Shown here: one piece after another, positions 20,915-28,898 of the stretch
Position numbering within the stretch: the stretch's first letter is position 1
Layout: every line of letters begins with the position of its first letter
Origin: Acetobacter syzygii
GTDB taxonomy: Bacteria; Pseudomonadota; Alphaproteobacteria; Acetobacterales; Acetobacteraceae
Assembly (NCBI RefSeq): GCF_000964225.1
Contig: NZ_BAMZ01000014.1
Coordinates: forward strand, 140,482 to 204,481
DNA length: 64,000 nt
Direction of reading: 5' to 3'
Notes under the pieces: generated by a model
Databases searched by the model: none
Told to the model about the DNA's origin: nothing
The model's input: the letters and a program-made list of their open reading frames with translations, nothing else
Program-made: the position numbers and the translations under genes

Positions 20915-21856
20915 ATGTTCGGACGTCCTCTTCTGCGTTTTGTCCGCAAGGATACGCACATCAACTTCATGAGCGGGCGCTTCATGGGGTTGATTGTCTC
21001 CGCTGTGCTTTCGCTCGCATCCATTATTCTGTTCTTCCACCCCGGGCTTACTCTGGGGCTGGACTTCAAGGGCGGGATTGTTGTGGAAGCCCAGACCACA
21101 GGCCCGGCGGACTTTGCCAAACTCCGCGCAGCACTCGCCCAGCATGGCGTGCAACATGCCTCCTTCCAATCCTTTGGCGGGGCCAATGATGTTCTGATCC
21201 GGCTGGACACAGACTCGGAACATGACACGCAGGCCGTGGTGGACAACGTGCGCCACACAGTGGCCGAAGCCCTGCCCGGCACCACCATTTTGCGGGCAGA
21301 CGCCGTGGGGGCTTCCGTCTCCTCCGAGCTGTTCCGCAACGGGATGCTGGCCCTTGGGCTGAGCCTTGCCATGATTCTGGGTTACATCTGGTTCCGGTTC
21401 GAATGGGAGTTCGCCTTAAGTGCGGTCATCACGCTTGTGCTTGATCTGACCAAAACCGTGGGCTTTCTGGTTCTGACCGGCTTTGAGTTTGATCTGGTCA
21501 TGGTTGCTGCCATTCTGACCATTCTGGGCTACTCCACCAACGACAAGGTGGTGGTTTATGACCGGGTGCGCGAAAACCTGCGTAAGTACCGCACCATGCC
21601 GCTCATTGACCTGATTAACCTTTCGATCAACGAGACGCTCAACCGCACGCTTGGCACGTCCTCCACCGTTTTTCTGGCATCCCTGCCGCTTGCCCTGTGG
21701 GGGGGGGCCACATTATCCGGTTTTGCATGGACCATGCTGTTCGGCATTGTTGTGGGTACCTCCTCCTCCATCTTTATTGCAGCCCCTCTCCTACTCTTCA
21801 TGGGGGAAGGCCGGTTGAAGCGCGGTGCCAAAAACACCAAGACATCCGCCTCCTGA
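20915..21856 (+). CDS. secF: Protein translocase subunit SecF
   Basis: Partner of SecD in the SecDF translocation motor, 313 residues. The D1-like signature GLDFKGGIVVEAQ follows the first membrane helix; the later helices contain LSLAMILGYIWFRFEWEF, the ILGYSTNDKVVVYDRVREN motif and the typical C-terminal NRTLGTSSTVFL segment. Another ATG just downstream (20970, MSGRFMG) is possible, but 20915 gives the usual N-terminus. A strong terminator follows, so secDF forms a two-gene operon. Confidence 0.96.
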   Translation: MFGRPLLRFVRKDTHINFMSGRFMGLIVSAVLSLASIILFFHPGLTLGLDFKGGIVVEAQTTGPADFAKLRAALAQHGVQHASFQSFGGANDVLIRLDTDSEHDTQAVVDNVRHTVAEALPGTTILRADAVGASVSSELFRNGMLALGLSLAMILGYIWFRFEWEFALSAVITLVLDLTKTVGFLVLTGFEFDLVMVAAILTILGYSTNDKVVVYDRVRENLRKYRTMPLIDLINLSINETLNRTLGTSSTVFLASLPLALWGGATLSGFAWTMLFGIVVGTSSSIFIAAPLLLFMGEGRLKRGAKNTKTSAS

Positions 21857-21886
21857 ACAGGGGGGGAAGCTCTGGTTTCAACCACA

Positions 21887-21916
21887 ACGGAGCAGTCTGG
21901 CTGCTCCGTTTTTTTA
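21887..21916 (+). terminator. Intrinsic terminator of secDF
   Basis: ACGGAGCAG and CTGCTCCGT pair over TCTGG and are followed by a run of T. It lies about 30 bases after the secF stop and directly before the end of the convergent lipoprotein gene. Confidence 0.92.
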
Positions 21917-21920
21917 TGCC

Positions 21921-22319
21921 TTAACGCGGAATAAAGGGAACAGGCTGACCGCCGGGGGCCACCACAACACTCATCGTGTTGGATATGGGATGATCAATCA
22001 CAAACAAAAAGTCTTCCACCTTCTGCCCTGCAAACCGGAAGGTTTCCGCCCCCGGATGATCCCGGAAAACCAGAATGGCACTCAATGCGCTACGATCAGC
22101 AGTTAAAATCTGCACAATCTGCGGCAGGGTCATGCCGCCATTCATAAGCTGCCCACGCGCCATACCATTGGCAATGGCATAGCTATACAGCAGGGTGCTG
22201 GGGGTTTGTTCGACTTTGAGCTGGTAAGGTACGCTCTGACAGCCCGCCATGCTAACGGTGGCAAGGACTGCCGCAACAGCGGGGGCTTTATAAAAAAAGC
22301 GGAGTATGGGACGCTTCAT
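21921..22319 (-). CDS. Predicted lipoprotein of unknown function
   Basis: A 132-residue protein with a lipoprotein signal: MKRPILRFFYKAP, a hydrophobic stretch, and lipobox VSMAGC with the cysteine near residue 27. The mature part includes LKVEQTPSTLLYSYAIANGMARGQL and a C-terminal VVVAPGGQPVPFIPR. ATG 22319 is chosen because it gives a proper signal peptide; an in-frame ATG at 22370 would place 17 extra residues before it. It is probably anchored to the outer or inner membrane facing the periplasm. No family recognised. Confidence 0.75.
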   Translation of the reverse strand: MKRPILRFFYKAPAVAAVLATVSMAGCQSVPYQLKVEQTPSTLLYSYAIANGMARGQLMNGGMTLPQIVQILTADRSALSAILVFRDHPGAETFRFAGQKVEDFLFVIDHPISNTMSVVVAPGGQPVPFIPR

Positions 22320-22394
22320 TTTCAAGAACCTATCCCATATTCCGCCAGCCGAAAACACAGCCTGCCCCATTGAAGCAAAATCTGTGGCTCTGTT

Positions 22395-22886
22395 TTACCC
22401 TTGTGTAGGGGTCTGTTCCTTGTTGCGTGCTGCCAGTTCATCACGGATTTCTGTCAGCAGAACTTCTGTTGTGGTCGGAGCCGGAGGTGCGGCAGGCTTG
22501 GCTTCTTCGCGCACATGCAGGCGGGTCAAGGCTTTGACCATCCAGAAAATAGCCATGGCAACAATCAGGAACTGAATAACCGCGTTCACGAACAAGCCGA
22601 GGTTAAGGGTGACAGCACCAGCTTTTTGTGCGGCTTCCAGCGTTGCCTCATGCGGGCCTTTAAGCGTGACAAACAGGTTGGAAAAATCAATTCCGCCCAC
22701 AAGCAGACCAATAACCGGGTTGAACACATCTTTGACCAGACTGTTAACAATACCCGTAAACGCGGCACCAATGACCACACCAACGGCCAGATCGACCACG
22801 TTGCCACGCATAATAAAGGCCCGGAACTCGCCAACCCAGCTGGGTGCGCGAACATGCGCCTTAAGATCGGTTTTAAGATCAGCCAT
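22395..22886 (-). CDS. mscL: Large-conductance mechanosensitive channel MscL
   Basis: Pore protein that opens under membrane tension and protects against osmotic downshock. The first transmembrane region reads FIMRGNVVDLAVGVVIGAAFTGIVNSL, matching the family pore helix, and the second helix is LGLFVNAVIQFLIVAMAIFWMVKAL. 163 residues from ATG 22886 (AGGA ribosome site 10 bases upstream), slightly longer than the E. coli channel, with a charged cytoplasmic C-terminal helix. It is monocistronic in context. Confidence 0.96.
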   Translation of the reverse strand: MADLKTDLKAHVRAPSWVGEFRAFIMRGNVVDLAVGVVIGAAFTGIVNSLVKDVFNPVIGLLVGGIDFSNLFVTLKGPHEATLEAAQKAGAVTLNLGLFVNAVIQFLIVAMAIFWMVKALTRLHVREEAKPAAPPAPTTTEVLLTEIRDELAARNKEQTPTQG

Positions 22887-23080
22887 GAACACTTATCCTG
22901 TTTAAGAGGGAAATATGCAAAGATACTGTTCTGTATCTGGCTGACTGGCTGTTTCTCAAGCCTTATTGTTGAGATGTTTAAAAATCTTTTCCGTGCAGGG
23001 CCGTATTAAGCCTTTGTTCGCTCAAAATATCTCACACATCTCTTTCAGGCTGAGCGTCAAAATTGCACATCATGCAGGTA

Positions 23081-23166
23081 GGCAGAACGGAATCAACGGT
23101 TGATCCTGCCCGCACATACCGTTATATGCACGGCAATTCGGCCCGGTCGGTATCGGGCCTTTGTTT
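23081..23166 (+). promoter_or_regulatory. Structured rpmE leader, possible attenuator
   Basis: Two hairpins lie between mscL and rpmE. The first (23081-23110) has GGCAG/CTGCC outer and ATCAAC/GTTGAT inner arms. The second (23140-23159) pairs GGCCCG with CGGGCC and is followed by TTTGTTT, like an intrinsic terminator, only 23 bases before the rpmE start. A ribosomal-protein gene with a terminator in its leader suggests regulation by premature termination, but no published motif is matched. The remaining part of the roughly 300-base gap (22887-23080) shows nothing I recognise. Confidence 0.4.
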
Positions 23167-23188
23167 GCTGAAAAGAAAGACCTGCCCC

Positions 23189-23419
23189 ATGAAGCCCGGC
23201 ATTCACCCCGAATACCACGAAATCACCGTCATCATGACCGACGGCACGGAATACACCACCCGCTCCTGCTACGGCAAAGCTGGCGACACCATCCGTCTGG
23301 ACATTGACACCAAGTCCCATCCAGCGTGGACCGGCGTTCAGCGTATTATGGATACCGGGGGCCAGGTTGCAAAGTTCAACAAGCGCTTTGCTGGTATTGG
23401 CGCCCGCACGAAGGGCTGA
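23189..23419 (+). CDS. rpmE: 50S ribosomal protein L31
   Basis: A 76-residue ribosomal protein. The sequence fits the alphaproteobacterial L31 pattern: [10 protein letters not shown] at the start, [11 protein letters not shown], then SHPAWTG and [10 protein letters not shown]. It lacks the zinc-binding cysteine pairs of the C+ form. ATG 23189 is chosen by homology; the same frame is open for 42 further codons upstream but these are not L31-like. Confidence 0.95.
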   Translation: MKPGIHPEYHEITVIMTDGTEYTTRSCYGKAGDTIRLDIDTKSHPAWTGVQRIMDTGGQVAKFNKRFAGIGARTKG

Positions 23420-23445
23420 TTTTTTCAGTCTCCGTGTATGCTTCA

Positions 23446-23479
23446 GGCCCCGCCCTCTTGAAAAAGGAGGCGGGGCTTT
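23446..23479 (+). terminator. Terminator of rpmE
   Basis: GCCCCGCC and GGCGGGGC form a GC-rich stem over a 14-base loop, followed by TTT. The T run is short, so efficiency is uncertain. Confidence 0.65.
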
Positions 23480-23499
23480 CCACGTTTGGAACAGGGTTG

Positions 23500-23595
23500 A
23501 CGCTCCAGCAGGAGGCAACCGGACAGACTGCCACAGCGGCTGCCTTATGGGGCTGGCTGGATAGGCAGGACCTTGCTGAACGAGGAGGTTCCAAC
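23500..23595 (+). promoter_or_regulatory. Probable ROSE-type RNA thermometer of the small heat shock gene
   Basis: The region just before the start has the ROSE layout: an upstream stem-loop (CTGCCT at 23540-23545 with AGGCAG at 23563-23568), then a terminal hairpin in which CCTTGCT at 23571-23577 can pair with the ribosome site AGGAGG at 23583-23588. The TTGCT element opposite the Shine-Dalgarno sequence, allowing a G-G pair or bulge, is the hallmark of ROSE elements in rhizobial and other proteobacterial small heat shock genes. Heat would melt the hairpin and free the ribosome site. The assignment is inferred from the pairing pattern. Confidence 0.6.
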
Positions 23596-24117
23596 ATGAC
23601 TTATGATTTTGCACCACTGTTCCGTACCGCCATTGGTTTTGACCGACTGGCGCAGGTTATGGACACAGCAGCCCGCAATACGGGCACACCAAGCTACCCA
23701 CCTTATGACATCGCCAAAACCGGGAACGACAGCTACGCGCTCACCATGGCCGTGGCGGGGTTTGGACCGGATGATATTGAACTGGTGGTGCAGGATGGCA
23801 CGCTTGTTGTCTCTGGTCGGGTCAACACACCGCAGGACGAAGGCGAAATACTGCACCGGGGCATTGCCCGCCGTGCGTTTGAGCGCCGGTTTGCCTTGGC
23901 TGACCATGTAGAAGTCACCGGGGCGGACATGAACAACGGGCTACTCCGCATTAGTGTGCGCCAGATTATGCCCGAAGCCCTTAAGCCACGGCGTATTCCC
24001 GTCAATGCTGGCCAACCGGCTCCACAGACCCCGCAAAACCGCACACCAGCAGTTGCCACCAGCACCGCTTCAGGCACTGCTGCATCGCTGGAGGAGGCTG
24101 TGCCAACAGCGGCCTGA
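23596..24117 (+). CDS. Small heat shock protein, Hsp20/IbpA family
   Basis: ATP-independent holdase chaperone, 173 residues. The N-terminus (MTYDFAPLFRTAIGFDRLAQVMD) matches the IbpA class, the alpha-crystallin domain spans about residues 35-125 with LTMAVAGFGPDDIELVVQDGTLVVSG and the RRAFERRFALADHVEV segment, and the tail (from about 135) is Pro/Thr/Ala-rich and longer than in E. coli IbpA. ATG 23596 is fixed by the strong AGGAGG site 7 bases upstream. The frame is open further upstream but that part is not conserved. It is likely heat-regulated by the leader described above. Confidence 0.93.
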   Translation: MTYDFAPLFRTAIGFDRLAQVMDTAARNTGTPSYPPYDIAKTGNDSYALTMAVAGFGPDDIELVVQDGTLVVSGRVNTPQDEGEILHRGIARRAFERRFALADHVEVTGADMNNGLLRISVRQIMPEALKPRRIPVNAGQPAPQTPQNRTPAVATSTASGTAASLEEAVPTAA

Positions 24118-24134
24118 ACCCTCGCCATGAACCC

Positions 24135-24168
24135 AAAAGGGGGTGGAACAGGCGTTCCACCCCCTTTT
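24135..24168 (+). terminator. Terminator of the hsp20 gene
   Basis: AAAAGGGGGTGGAAC pairs perfectly with GTTCCACCCCCTTTT over AGGC, giving a 15-base stem ending in four T. Confidence 0.88.
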
Positions 24169-24230
24169 GTTGTATATTTGCGGCTTGACCTGAACGGGCT
24201 GCTCCCTCCATATCGGGGGCATAGATGCGC

Positions 24231-24293
24231 GTCGGCAGGCACGCAGGCTTCGGAAGAGGTTCCAGGCCGTCAACTTTACCGGTGCCTGCGTGA
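24231..24293 (+). promoter_or_regulatory. Structured leader of trcR
   Basis: GCAGGCAC (24235-24242) pairs with GTGCCTGC (24282-24289), closing a loop that itself contains smaller pairings such as CTT-CGG-AAG and GGAA-GAGG-TTCC. The structure ends about 30 bases before the trcR start. It could be a 5' leader or a small RNA; the conserved SRP-RNA and 6S-RNA features are absent. Confidence 0.35.
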
Positions 24294-24322
24294 GCGCCGC
24301 CCGACGACAGGATAGAAGCCAA

Positions 24323-24913
24323 ATGACGACCTTACCCTTGATGCCAAAAGCAACCGCTGTGTGGCTGATCGAAAAGACCGCGCTCAGCTTTGAACAGATC
24401 GCCGCTTTCTGCGGGATGCACCCGCTGGAAGTGCAGGCCATTGCCGATGGTGAGGTCGCACAGGGCATTGTTGGCTACGATCCGGTTGCCAACCACCAGC
24501 TTGCCCTTGAAGAAATCCGCCGTTGTGAGGCATCGCCCAACGCCCGGCTTAAAATTCTGGCAACCAACAACCCCGTGCGCCGCCGCTCCAAGGGAGCACG
24601 CTACACGCCTGTTGCCAAACGCCACGACCGCCCCGATGGCATTGCCTTTCTGCTGCGCAACTATCCGCAGTTGAGCGAACAGCAGATTGTTAAGCTGCTG
24701 GGCACAACAAAAGACACCATTGCCAAGGTGCGTGACAAACAACACTGGAATACACCCAACATTAAACCGCGAGATCCGGTGACCGTTGGCCTGTGCAGCC
24801 AGACAGACCTGAACGCCGCAGTCGCCGATGCCAATGCCCGGCTTGAACGGGAAGGGGCGGAAATTCCCGTACCAGCACTGGATGCTGGCGATCTTGATTT
24901 TTCTGCTGAATAA
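24323..24913 (+). CDS. TrcR-like cell cycle transcriptional regulator (DUF1013)
   Basis: A 196-residue protein of the alphaproteobacterial DUF1013 family, described in Caulobacter as a regulator of ctrA-linked transcription (TrcR). Recognisable segments are MPKATAVWLIEKTALSFEQIAAFCGMH at the start, with a helix-turn-helix look, HDRPDGIAFLLRNYPQLSEQQIVKLLGTTK in the middle, with a second such region, and the C-terminal DPVTVGLCSQTDLNAAVADA. ATG 24323 follows AGGATAG at good spacing; an earlier in-frame start at 24290 is less likely. It is monocistronic with a strong terminator. Confidence 0.85.
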   Translation: MTTLPLMPKATAVWLIEKTALSFEQIAAFCGMHPLEVQAIADGEVAQGIVGYDPVANHQLALEEIRRCEASPNARLKILATNNPVRRRSKGARYTPVAKRHDRPDGIAFLLRNYPQLSEQQIVKLLGTTKDTIAKVRDKQHWNTPNIKPRDPVTVGLCSQTDLNAAVADANARLEREGAEIPVPALDAGDLDFSAE

Positions 24914-24921
24914 AATCTCAG

Positions 24922-24967
24922 CACCTCTCCCTGCTGTTGCTTGGCATACAGCAGGGAGAGGTGTTTT
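24922..24967 (+). terminator. Strong terminator between trcR and the minus-strand DUF465 gene
   Basis: CACCTCTCCCTGCTGT and ACAGCAGGGAGAGGTG form a perfect 16-base stem over a 10-base loop, followed by TTTT and, three bases on, TTTTT. The convergent DUF465 gene ends just beyond it, so it may serve both. Confidence 0.92.
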
Positions 24968-24973
24968 GCGTTT

Positions 24974-25138
24974 TTAGCTCGCCAGCCGCTCGATTTCTTC
25001 CTTGATCCTGAGCTTTTGCAGCTTCAGGCACATCAGAACACGTTCATCCGGTCTGGGGCGCCCCCCTTCGGAGGCAATTTTCTGGTCAATGTGGGAATGG
25101 CGGTGTTTAAGACTCTCTATCCTTGCTAGGCGCGCCAT
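24974..25138 (-). CDS. DUF465 (YdcH-like) small protein
   Basis: A 54-residue, highly charged helical protein on the minus strand starting MARLARIESLKHRHSHIDQK and ending LKIKEEIERLAS-like (LRIKEEIERLAS). A textbook ribosome site (GGAGG) lies 7 bases before the ATG at 25138. The heptad-like spacing and the K-x-x-K-L-x-x-K-D/E-E-I pattern fit DUF465. Function in this family is unknown. A second DUF465 gene is divergent from it. Confidence 0.85.
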   Translation of the reverse strand: MARLARIESLKHRHSHIDQKIASEGGRPRPDERVLMCLKLQKLRIKEEIERLAS

Positions 25139-25369
25139 GGCTGCCTCCATTCGGTTAGTGACTCCTTTACGCTAACGTACAGGCGGCCAAAAATTTCATG
25201 TTAATTTCATATTCCAACGCATAACGATATGCGCTGCACACATGGAACTTTTCCCTGTTTGCGCAAACGGCTTCTGCAATCCATGGTTGGTAAACCGCCG
25301 CATAAATGCGACAACTAGAGTATCCGATTGAATGCACGAGTCAGATGCACACAGGGAGAAAACGGCACC

Positions 25370-25576
25370 ATGATGCAAGACCGCGAGTCACTACTGGGGC
25401 AACTTCTTGAACTGCGAAGCGAGCATCGCGATCTGGATACGGTCATCAACCGCATGACCAGCGACACAGCCTTTATCGACCAGTTGTATCTCCAGCGGCT
25501 TAAAAAACGTAAATTACTGCTCAAAGACCGCATAACACGCCTTGAAAGCCAGCTGATACCTGACAATATTGCCTGA
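25370..25576 (+). CDS. DUF465 (YdcH-like) small protein, second copy
   Basis: A 68-residue coiled-coil-like protein, [23 protein letters not shown] at the start and [22 protein letters not shown] near the end, matching DUF465. ATG 25370 (or the adjacent 25373) is chosen because GGGAGA lies upstream. It precedes purE by 44 bases and may be cotranscribed; DUF465 genes beside purEK recur in alphaproteobacteria. The 230-base gap between the two DUF465 genes (25139-25369) should hold divergent promoters; no clear operator seen. Confidence 0.83.
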   Translation: MMQDRESLLGQLLELRSEHRDLDTVINRMTSDTAFIDQLYLQRLKKRKLLLKDRITRLESQLIPDNIA

Positions 25577-25620
25577 CTTTACAACAGGACCAGACCAGCA
25601 AGACCGGATACCCTACCCCT

Positions 25621-26172
25621 GTGAACACCTCAGCCACCCAGACCACCCCCGCCCACTCAGCAGACAACAAGGCAGCCGCAACGGCTCCCAAGGTTGGCAT
25701 TATCATGGGAAGCCAGTCAGACTGGGAGACCATGCGCCACGCTGACGCCATTCTGAATGAGCTGGAAATCCCGCATGAAACCCGCATAGTCTCGGCCCAC
25801 CGTACACCGGACCGACTGGCGGAATACGCCCGTACCGCAGCAGAGCGGGGATTATCTGTTATTATTGCCGGGGCTGGAGGGGCTGCGCATCTGCCCGGCA
25901 TGTGTGCGGCATGGACCCGCCTGCCTGTTTTGGGTGTGCCTGTGGAATCCCGCGCTCTTAAAGGCATGGATAGCCTGCTCTCTATTGTGCAGATGCCCGG
26001 TGGTGTACCGGTTGGCACCCTCGCCATTGGTTCGGCCGGTGCCAAAAATGCTGCCTTGCTGGCCGCTTCCATTCTGGCCCTGCAAAACCCAGAACTGGCC
26101 GCAAGGCTGGAAGCATGGCGTGCAGTACAGACCGCATCCGTTGCCGATACCCCTGTGACAGAAAGCGAATGA
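25621..26172 (+). CDS. purE: N5-carboxyaminoimidazole ribonucleotide mutase
   Basis: Class I PurE, moving the carboxylate from N5-CAIR to C4 in purine synthesis. The family signatures [23 protein letters not shown] and the glycine-rich [14 protein letters not shown] are all present. GTG start at 25621; 183 residues, with about 20 extra polar residues before the conserved core. Its stop overlaps the purK start (ATGA), showing translational coupling. Confidence 0.96.
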   Translation: MNTSATQTTPAHSADNKAAATAPKVGIIMGSQSDWETMRHADAILNELEIPHETRIVSAHRTPDRLAEYARTAAERGLSVIIAGAGGAAHLPGMCAAWTRLPVLGVPVESRALKGMDSLLSIVQMPGGVPVGTLAIGSAGAKNAALLAASILALQNPELAARLEAWRAVQTASVADTPVTESE

Positions 26173-27341
26173 CCCACACACACGCAGCCCTGCCCCCCAA
26201 TGCCGTTATTGGCATTGTTGGCGGCGGGCAGCTTGGCCGCATGTCTGCCGTTGCAGCCTCCCGGCTGGGCTTTAAAACCCATATTCTCACACAGGATGCC
26301 CATGGTCCCGCCGCACAGGTCAGCAGTAGCGTAACCCTTGGCGCCTATGATGACCCGGCGGCACTGGATGCTTTTGCCAAAGCGGTCGATGTTGTTACTT
26401 TTGAGTTTGAGAACATCAGTGCCGACGCACTTGACCGGCTAAGCAAATATTGCCCTGTGCGGCCCTCTGGTCATATTCTGCGCATCAGTCAGGACCGGCT
26501 GGCCGAAAAAACCTTTCTGGCCTCTAGCGGAGTGCCTCTCGCGCCGTGGTGTGCGGTCACCGACCGAACCACACTCCATGAAGCTGCACAAAAGCTCGGT
26601 CTGCCCCTTATCCTCAAAACGACCCGCAACGGGTATGATGGCAAGGGCCAGCGCCGCGTTTATACCGAAGCAGAACTGGATGCCGCGTTTGAAGAGCTGG
26701 CTCCCCACCCGCTGGTTGCCGAAGGCATGGTCGATTTTGCCTGCGAATTAAGCGTTATGGTGGTCCGAGGAACCGATGGCACCACCCGCTGCTTTGACAC
26801 GGTTCTGAACCACCACTGGCACGGCATTCTGGACCTGACTCTGGCCCCGGCCCCCATTGCAGATGTAACAGCCCACGAAGCAGGCAGACTGGCAGCCCTT
26901 ATTGCCGAAAAGTTTGATCTGGTGGGTATTATGGGGGTGGAAATGTTCTTGGTGCGGGATGGTTCGCTAATGGTGAACGAGGTCGCACCGCGCCCCCATA
27001 ATTCCGGGCACTGGACCATGGATGCCTGCGCGCAGGACCAGTTTGACATGCACATCCGTGCGGTTGCAGGTCTCCCCCTCCCTCCGGCGCAGCGCCACTC
27101 CGATGCGGTTATGAAAAATCTGGTCGGACCGGAAGATATGGCTCTGTGGCCTGCCATTCTGGCCAATCCCGGCCAGATCCCGCATTTATACGGCAAAAAA
27201 GAAGCCCGTCCGGGCCGCAAGATGGGGCATGTGAATATTCTGTTCCCCTACGGGTCTTTGCCGGGAGAATGGGGCATACAGGCAGCCCTTGGGCCACTGG
27301 CCACCAAATGCGCGGCTCCTCCTGCCACGGACCAAGACTAA
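26169..27341 (+). CDS. purK: N5-carboxyaminoimidazole ribonucleotide synthase
   Basis: ATP-grasp enzyme that makes N5-CAIR from AIR, bicarbonate and ATP, the substrate of PurE. The N-terminal domain has [20 protein letters not shown]; the ATP-grasp domain includes [15 protein letters not shown] and [22 protein letters not shown] 26169 overlaps the purE stop codon. 390 residues, slightly longer than the E. coli protein. It converges on the radC pair 34 bases away. Confidence 0.96.
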   Translation: MTHTHAALPPNAVIGIVGGGQLGRMSAVAASRLGFKTHILTQDAHGPAAQVSSSVTLGAYDDPAALDAFAKAVDVVTFEFENISADALDRLSKYCPVRPSGHILRISQDRLAEKTFLASSGVPLAPWCAVTDRTTLHEAAQKLGLPLILKTTRNGYDGKGQRRVYTEAELDAAFEELAPHPLVAEGMVDFACELSVMVVRGTDGTTRCFDTVLNHHWHGILDLTLAPAPIADVTAHEAGRLAALIAEKFDLVGIMGVEMFLVRDGSLMVNEVAPRPHNSGHWTMDACAQDQFDMHIRAVAGLPLPPAQRHSDAVMKNLVGPEDMALWPAILANPGQIPHLYGKKEARPGRKMGHVNILFPYGSLPGEWGIQAALGPLATKCAAPPATDQD

Positions 27342-27375
27342 CAGGGACATCCCCTGCAACATGGAGGGGGCGGAT

Positions 27376-28107
27376 TTAGAGCAAACCGCCCTCCTTCATG
27401 CTCAGGACCTGCGTTTTTCCTACAATCAGGTGGTCTGCAACCTGAACCCCCACAATCTGGGCGGCGGCAATAATCTGCTGCGTCATATACAGATCTTCGG
27501 TCGAGGGGGTGGCATCTCCACTAGGGTGGTTATGCACCAGCACAAAACTGCGTGCCCCTAACGCCAGCGCACGCCGCACAATCTCACGCGGGTAAACGGG
27601 GGCGTGGTCCACCGTGCCGCGGCCCAGCACTTCATCTGCCATCAGTCTGAGTGCTGCATCCAAAAACAGAACGCGCATCTGTTCCGTTTTTTCGCGCGCG
27701 AGCAGAGCCAGCAAATATGCATTCAAGGCAGGGCGCTGGCGTAAAATATTCCCCTGCCCCAGCCTTGCCCTTTGCCAGCGGAACGCGCTCTCGCGCACCA
27801 CAACCAGAAGAACACGCACAGCCTCGGGTTGGGTGCGTATGCTGCCTTCCTGCTGTTCTGCTGCGCGCAATACTGCGGCCAATGTGCCGTATTCAGCCAG
27901 TAAGGTCGCAGCTAATGCCCTGACCTCCGCTGGGCTACAACGGGCTATGGCTAGCAGGGTAGCCAGACAGTGCTGCTCCTCCGCTACACGCGGCTCTGGT
28001 GCCAGCAATGGCATGGCGCGTGCCATTCCGTCCCGCGCATGAGCGAAAAAGACGGAACCATCGGCCATTCCGTGCCGCACGGATGGGGTGGAAGATTTAC
28101 TTACCAT
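27376..28107 (-). CDS. RadC-family protein with intact JAB/MPN active site
   Basis: A 243-residue RadC paralog. The C-terminal MPN/JAB domain keeps the metal-binding pattern HNHPSGD in FVLVHNHPSGDATPS and continues to VADHLIVGKTQVLSM. The N-terminal helix-hairpin-helix part (CLATLLAIARCSPAEVRAL) is degenerate compared with standard RadC. ATG 28107 overlaps the stop of the upstream radC-like gene (ATGGTAA); ATG 28137 is an alternative that overlaps it by 37 bases. Either way the two proteins should be made in a coupled fashion. The molecular function of RadC is unsettled. Confidence 0.88.
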   Translation of the reverse strand: MVSKSSTPSVRHGMADGSVFFAHARDGMARAMPLLAPEPRVAEEQHCLATLLAIARCSPAEVRALAATLLAEYGTLAAVLRAAEQQEGSIRTQPEAVRVLLVVVRESAFRWQRARLGQGNILRQRPALNAYLLALLAREKTEQMRVLFLDAALRLMADEVLGRGTVDHAPVYPREIVRRALALGARSFVLVHNHPSGDATPSTEDLYMTQQIIAAAQIVGVQVADHLIVGKTQVLSMKEGGLL

Positions 28108-28853
28108 TCCCCAGCCTTCTGGCGTGCGCTCAGCCATTTTCCCTGACCAATAATCAGATGATCATGCAAAGTGATGGCCAGCAATGGTGCTGCTTTGCGC
28201 ACGGCTGAAATAAAGGGCAAACAGCCCTGTAACAGGTCTGGCAGATCCTGCTCCTGCTCTGCCAGACAAACCGTGACCAGCGCACAGGCCTGCACTTCCA
28301 GCGCGCGTTGCAAAAGACGGGCTGTCATCTGCTCAATCTGTGCCTCTTCTGGCCATATGAATGGTTCAGCCACCAGCAAGCTATTGCGGCTGTCCAGAAA
28401 AAGCATATAGGACTGCACCCCTTCAGCCCTTTGCAAAACCGTGCTGCAATACCTTACAAGACTGTCCCAGTCGCCCAAATAAGGGCGGTTCGCACTGCTC
28501 CCCTGCACCAGACAGTTCGCCACAACCGGCACATGGGCACACAAGGTCGCTGTGGTGGATGGCATTCCTGCTGCGCGCATCTGCTCCACTGGAGACTCGA
28601 ATACGGCGGCAAAAGACCCGAACTGATTGATCAGGCTTTTAGCCAGAGGTTTAGTGTCCCGCCGGGGAATGCCGTAAAACAGGAGCATTTCCAGCAGTTC
28701 GTAGTCCGCAAGCCCTGCCGCGCCATGGGTCAGCACTCTCTGGCGCATACGTTTGCGGTGCCCTGCTGGTCCGGTGGATGTAAACGCTGGAGCCACCCCA
28801 CCCGCTGCTGGCGTAGCAGATGGGTCATCTGGCGGCATCTTTGCTTTTGCCAT
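28101..28853 (-). CDS. RadC-family protein with a degenerate, probably inactive JAB/MPN domain
   Basis: A 250-residue protein whose first half is classic alphaproteobacterial RadC: GHRKRMRQRVLTHG, then DYELLEMLLFYGIPRRDTKPLAK and FGSFAAVF. In the second half the place of HNHPSGD reads CLAEQEQ, so both histidines and the aspartate are gone, while the closing DHLIIGQGKWLSAR is kept. The domain therefore folds like RadC but should not bind the catalytic metal. The neighbouring coupled paralog has the reverse pattern. Translation start at ATG 28853 has a weak ribosome site. Confidence 0.88.
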   Translation of the reverse strand: MAKAKMPPDDPSATPAAGGVAPAFTSTGPAGHRKRMRQRVLTHGAAGLADYELLEMLLFYGIPRRDTKPLAKSLINQFGSFAAVFESPVEQMRAAGMPSTTATLCAHVPVVANCLVQGSSANRPYLGDWDSLVRYCSTVLQRAEGVQSYMLFLDSRNSLLVAEPFIWPEEAQIEQMTARLLQRALEVQACALVTVCLAEQEQDLPDLLQGCLPFISAVRKAAPLLAITLHDHLIIGQGKWLSARQKAGEW

Positions 28854-28898
28854 CCTATTGCTCCGATTGGCCTAAGGCGGACATCACTATATAAGAGA

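Noticed and set aside
20464..21372. A 302-codon minus-strand frame across the end of secD and start of secF
   Set aside because: It crosses two genuine genes and is Ser/Arg-rich, a typical shadow.
24190..24320. Possible SRP (4.5S) RNA or 6S RNA before trcR
   Set aside because: The folded region contains CGGAAG but not the conserved SRP domain around GGAAGnAGCAG, nor a 6S-like bubble.
28308..28898. N-terminal extension of uvrD by 197 codons
   Set aside because: It runs antisense through the radC gene and has no helicase homology; ATG 28899 gives the normal protein.
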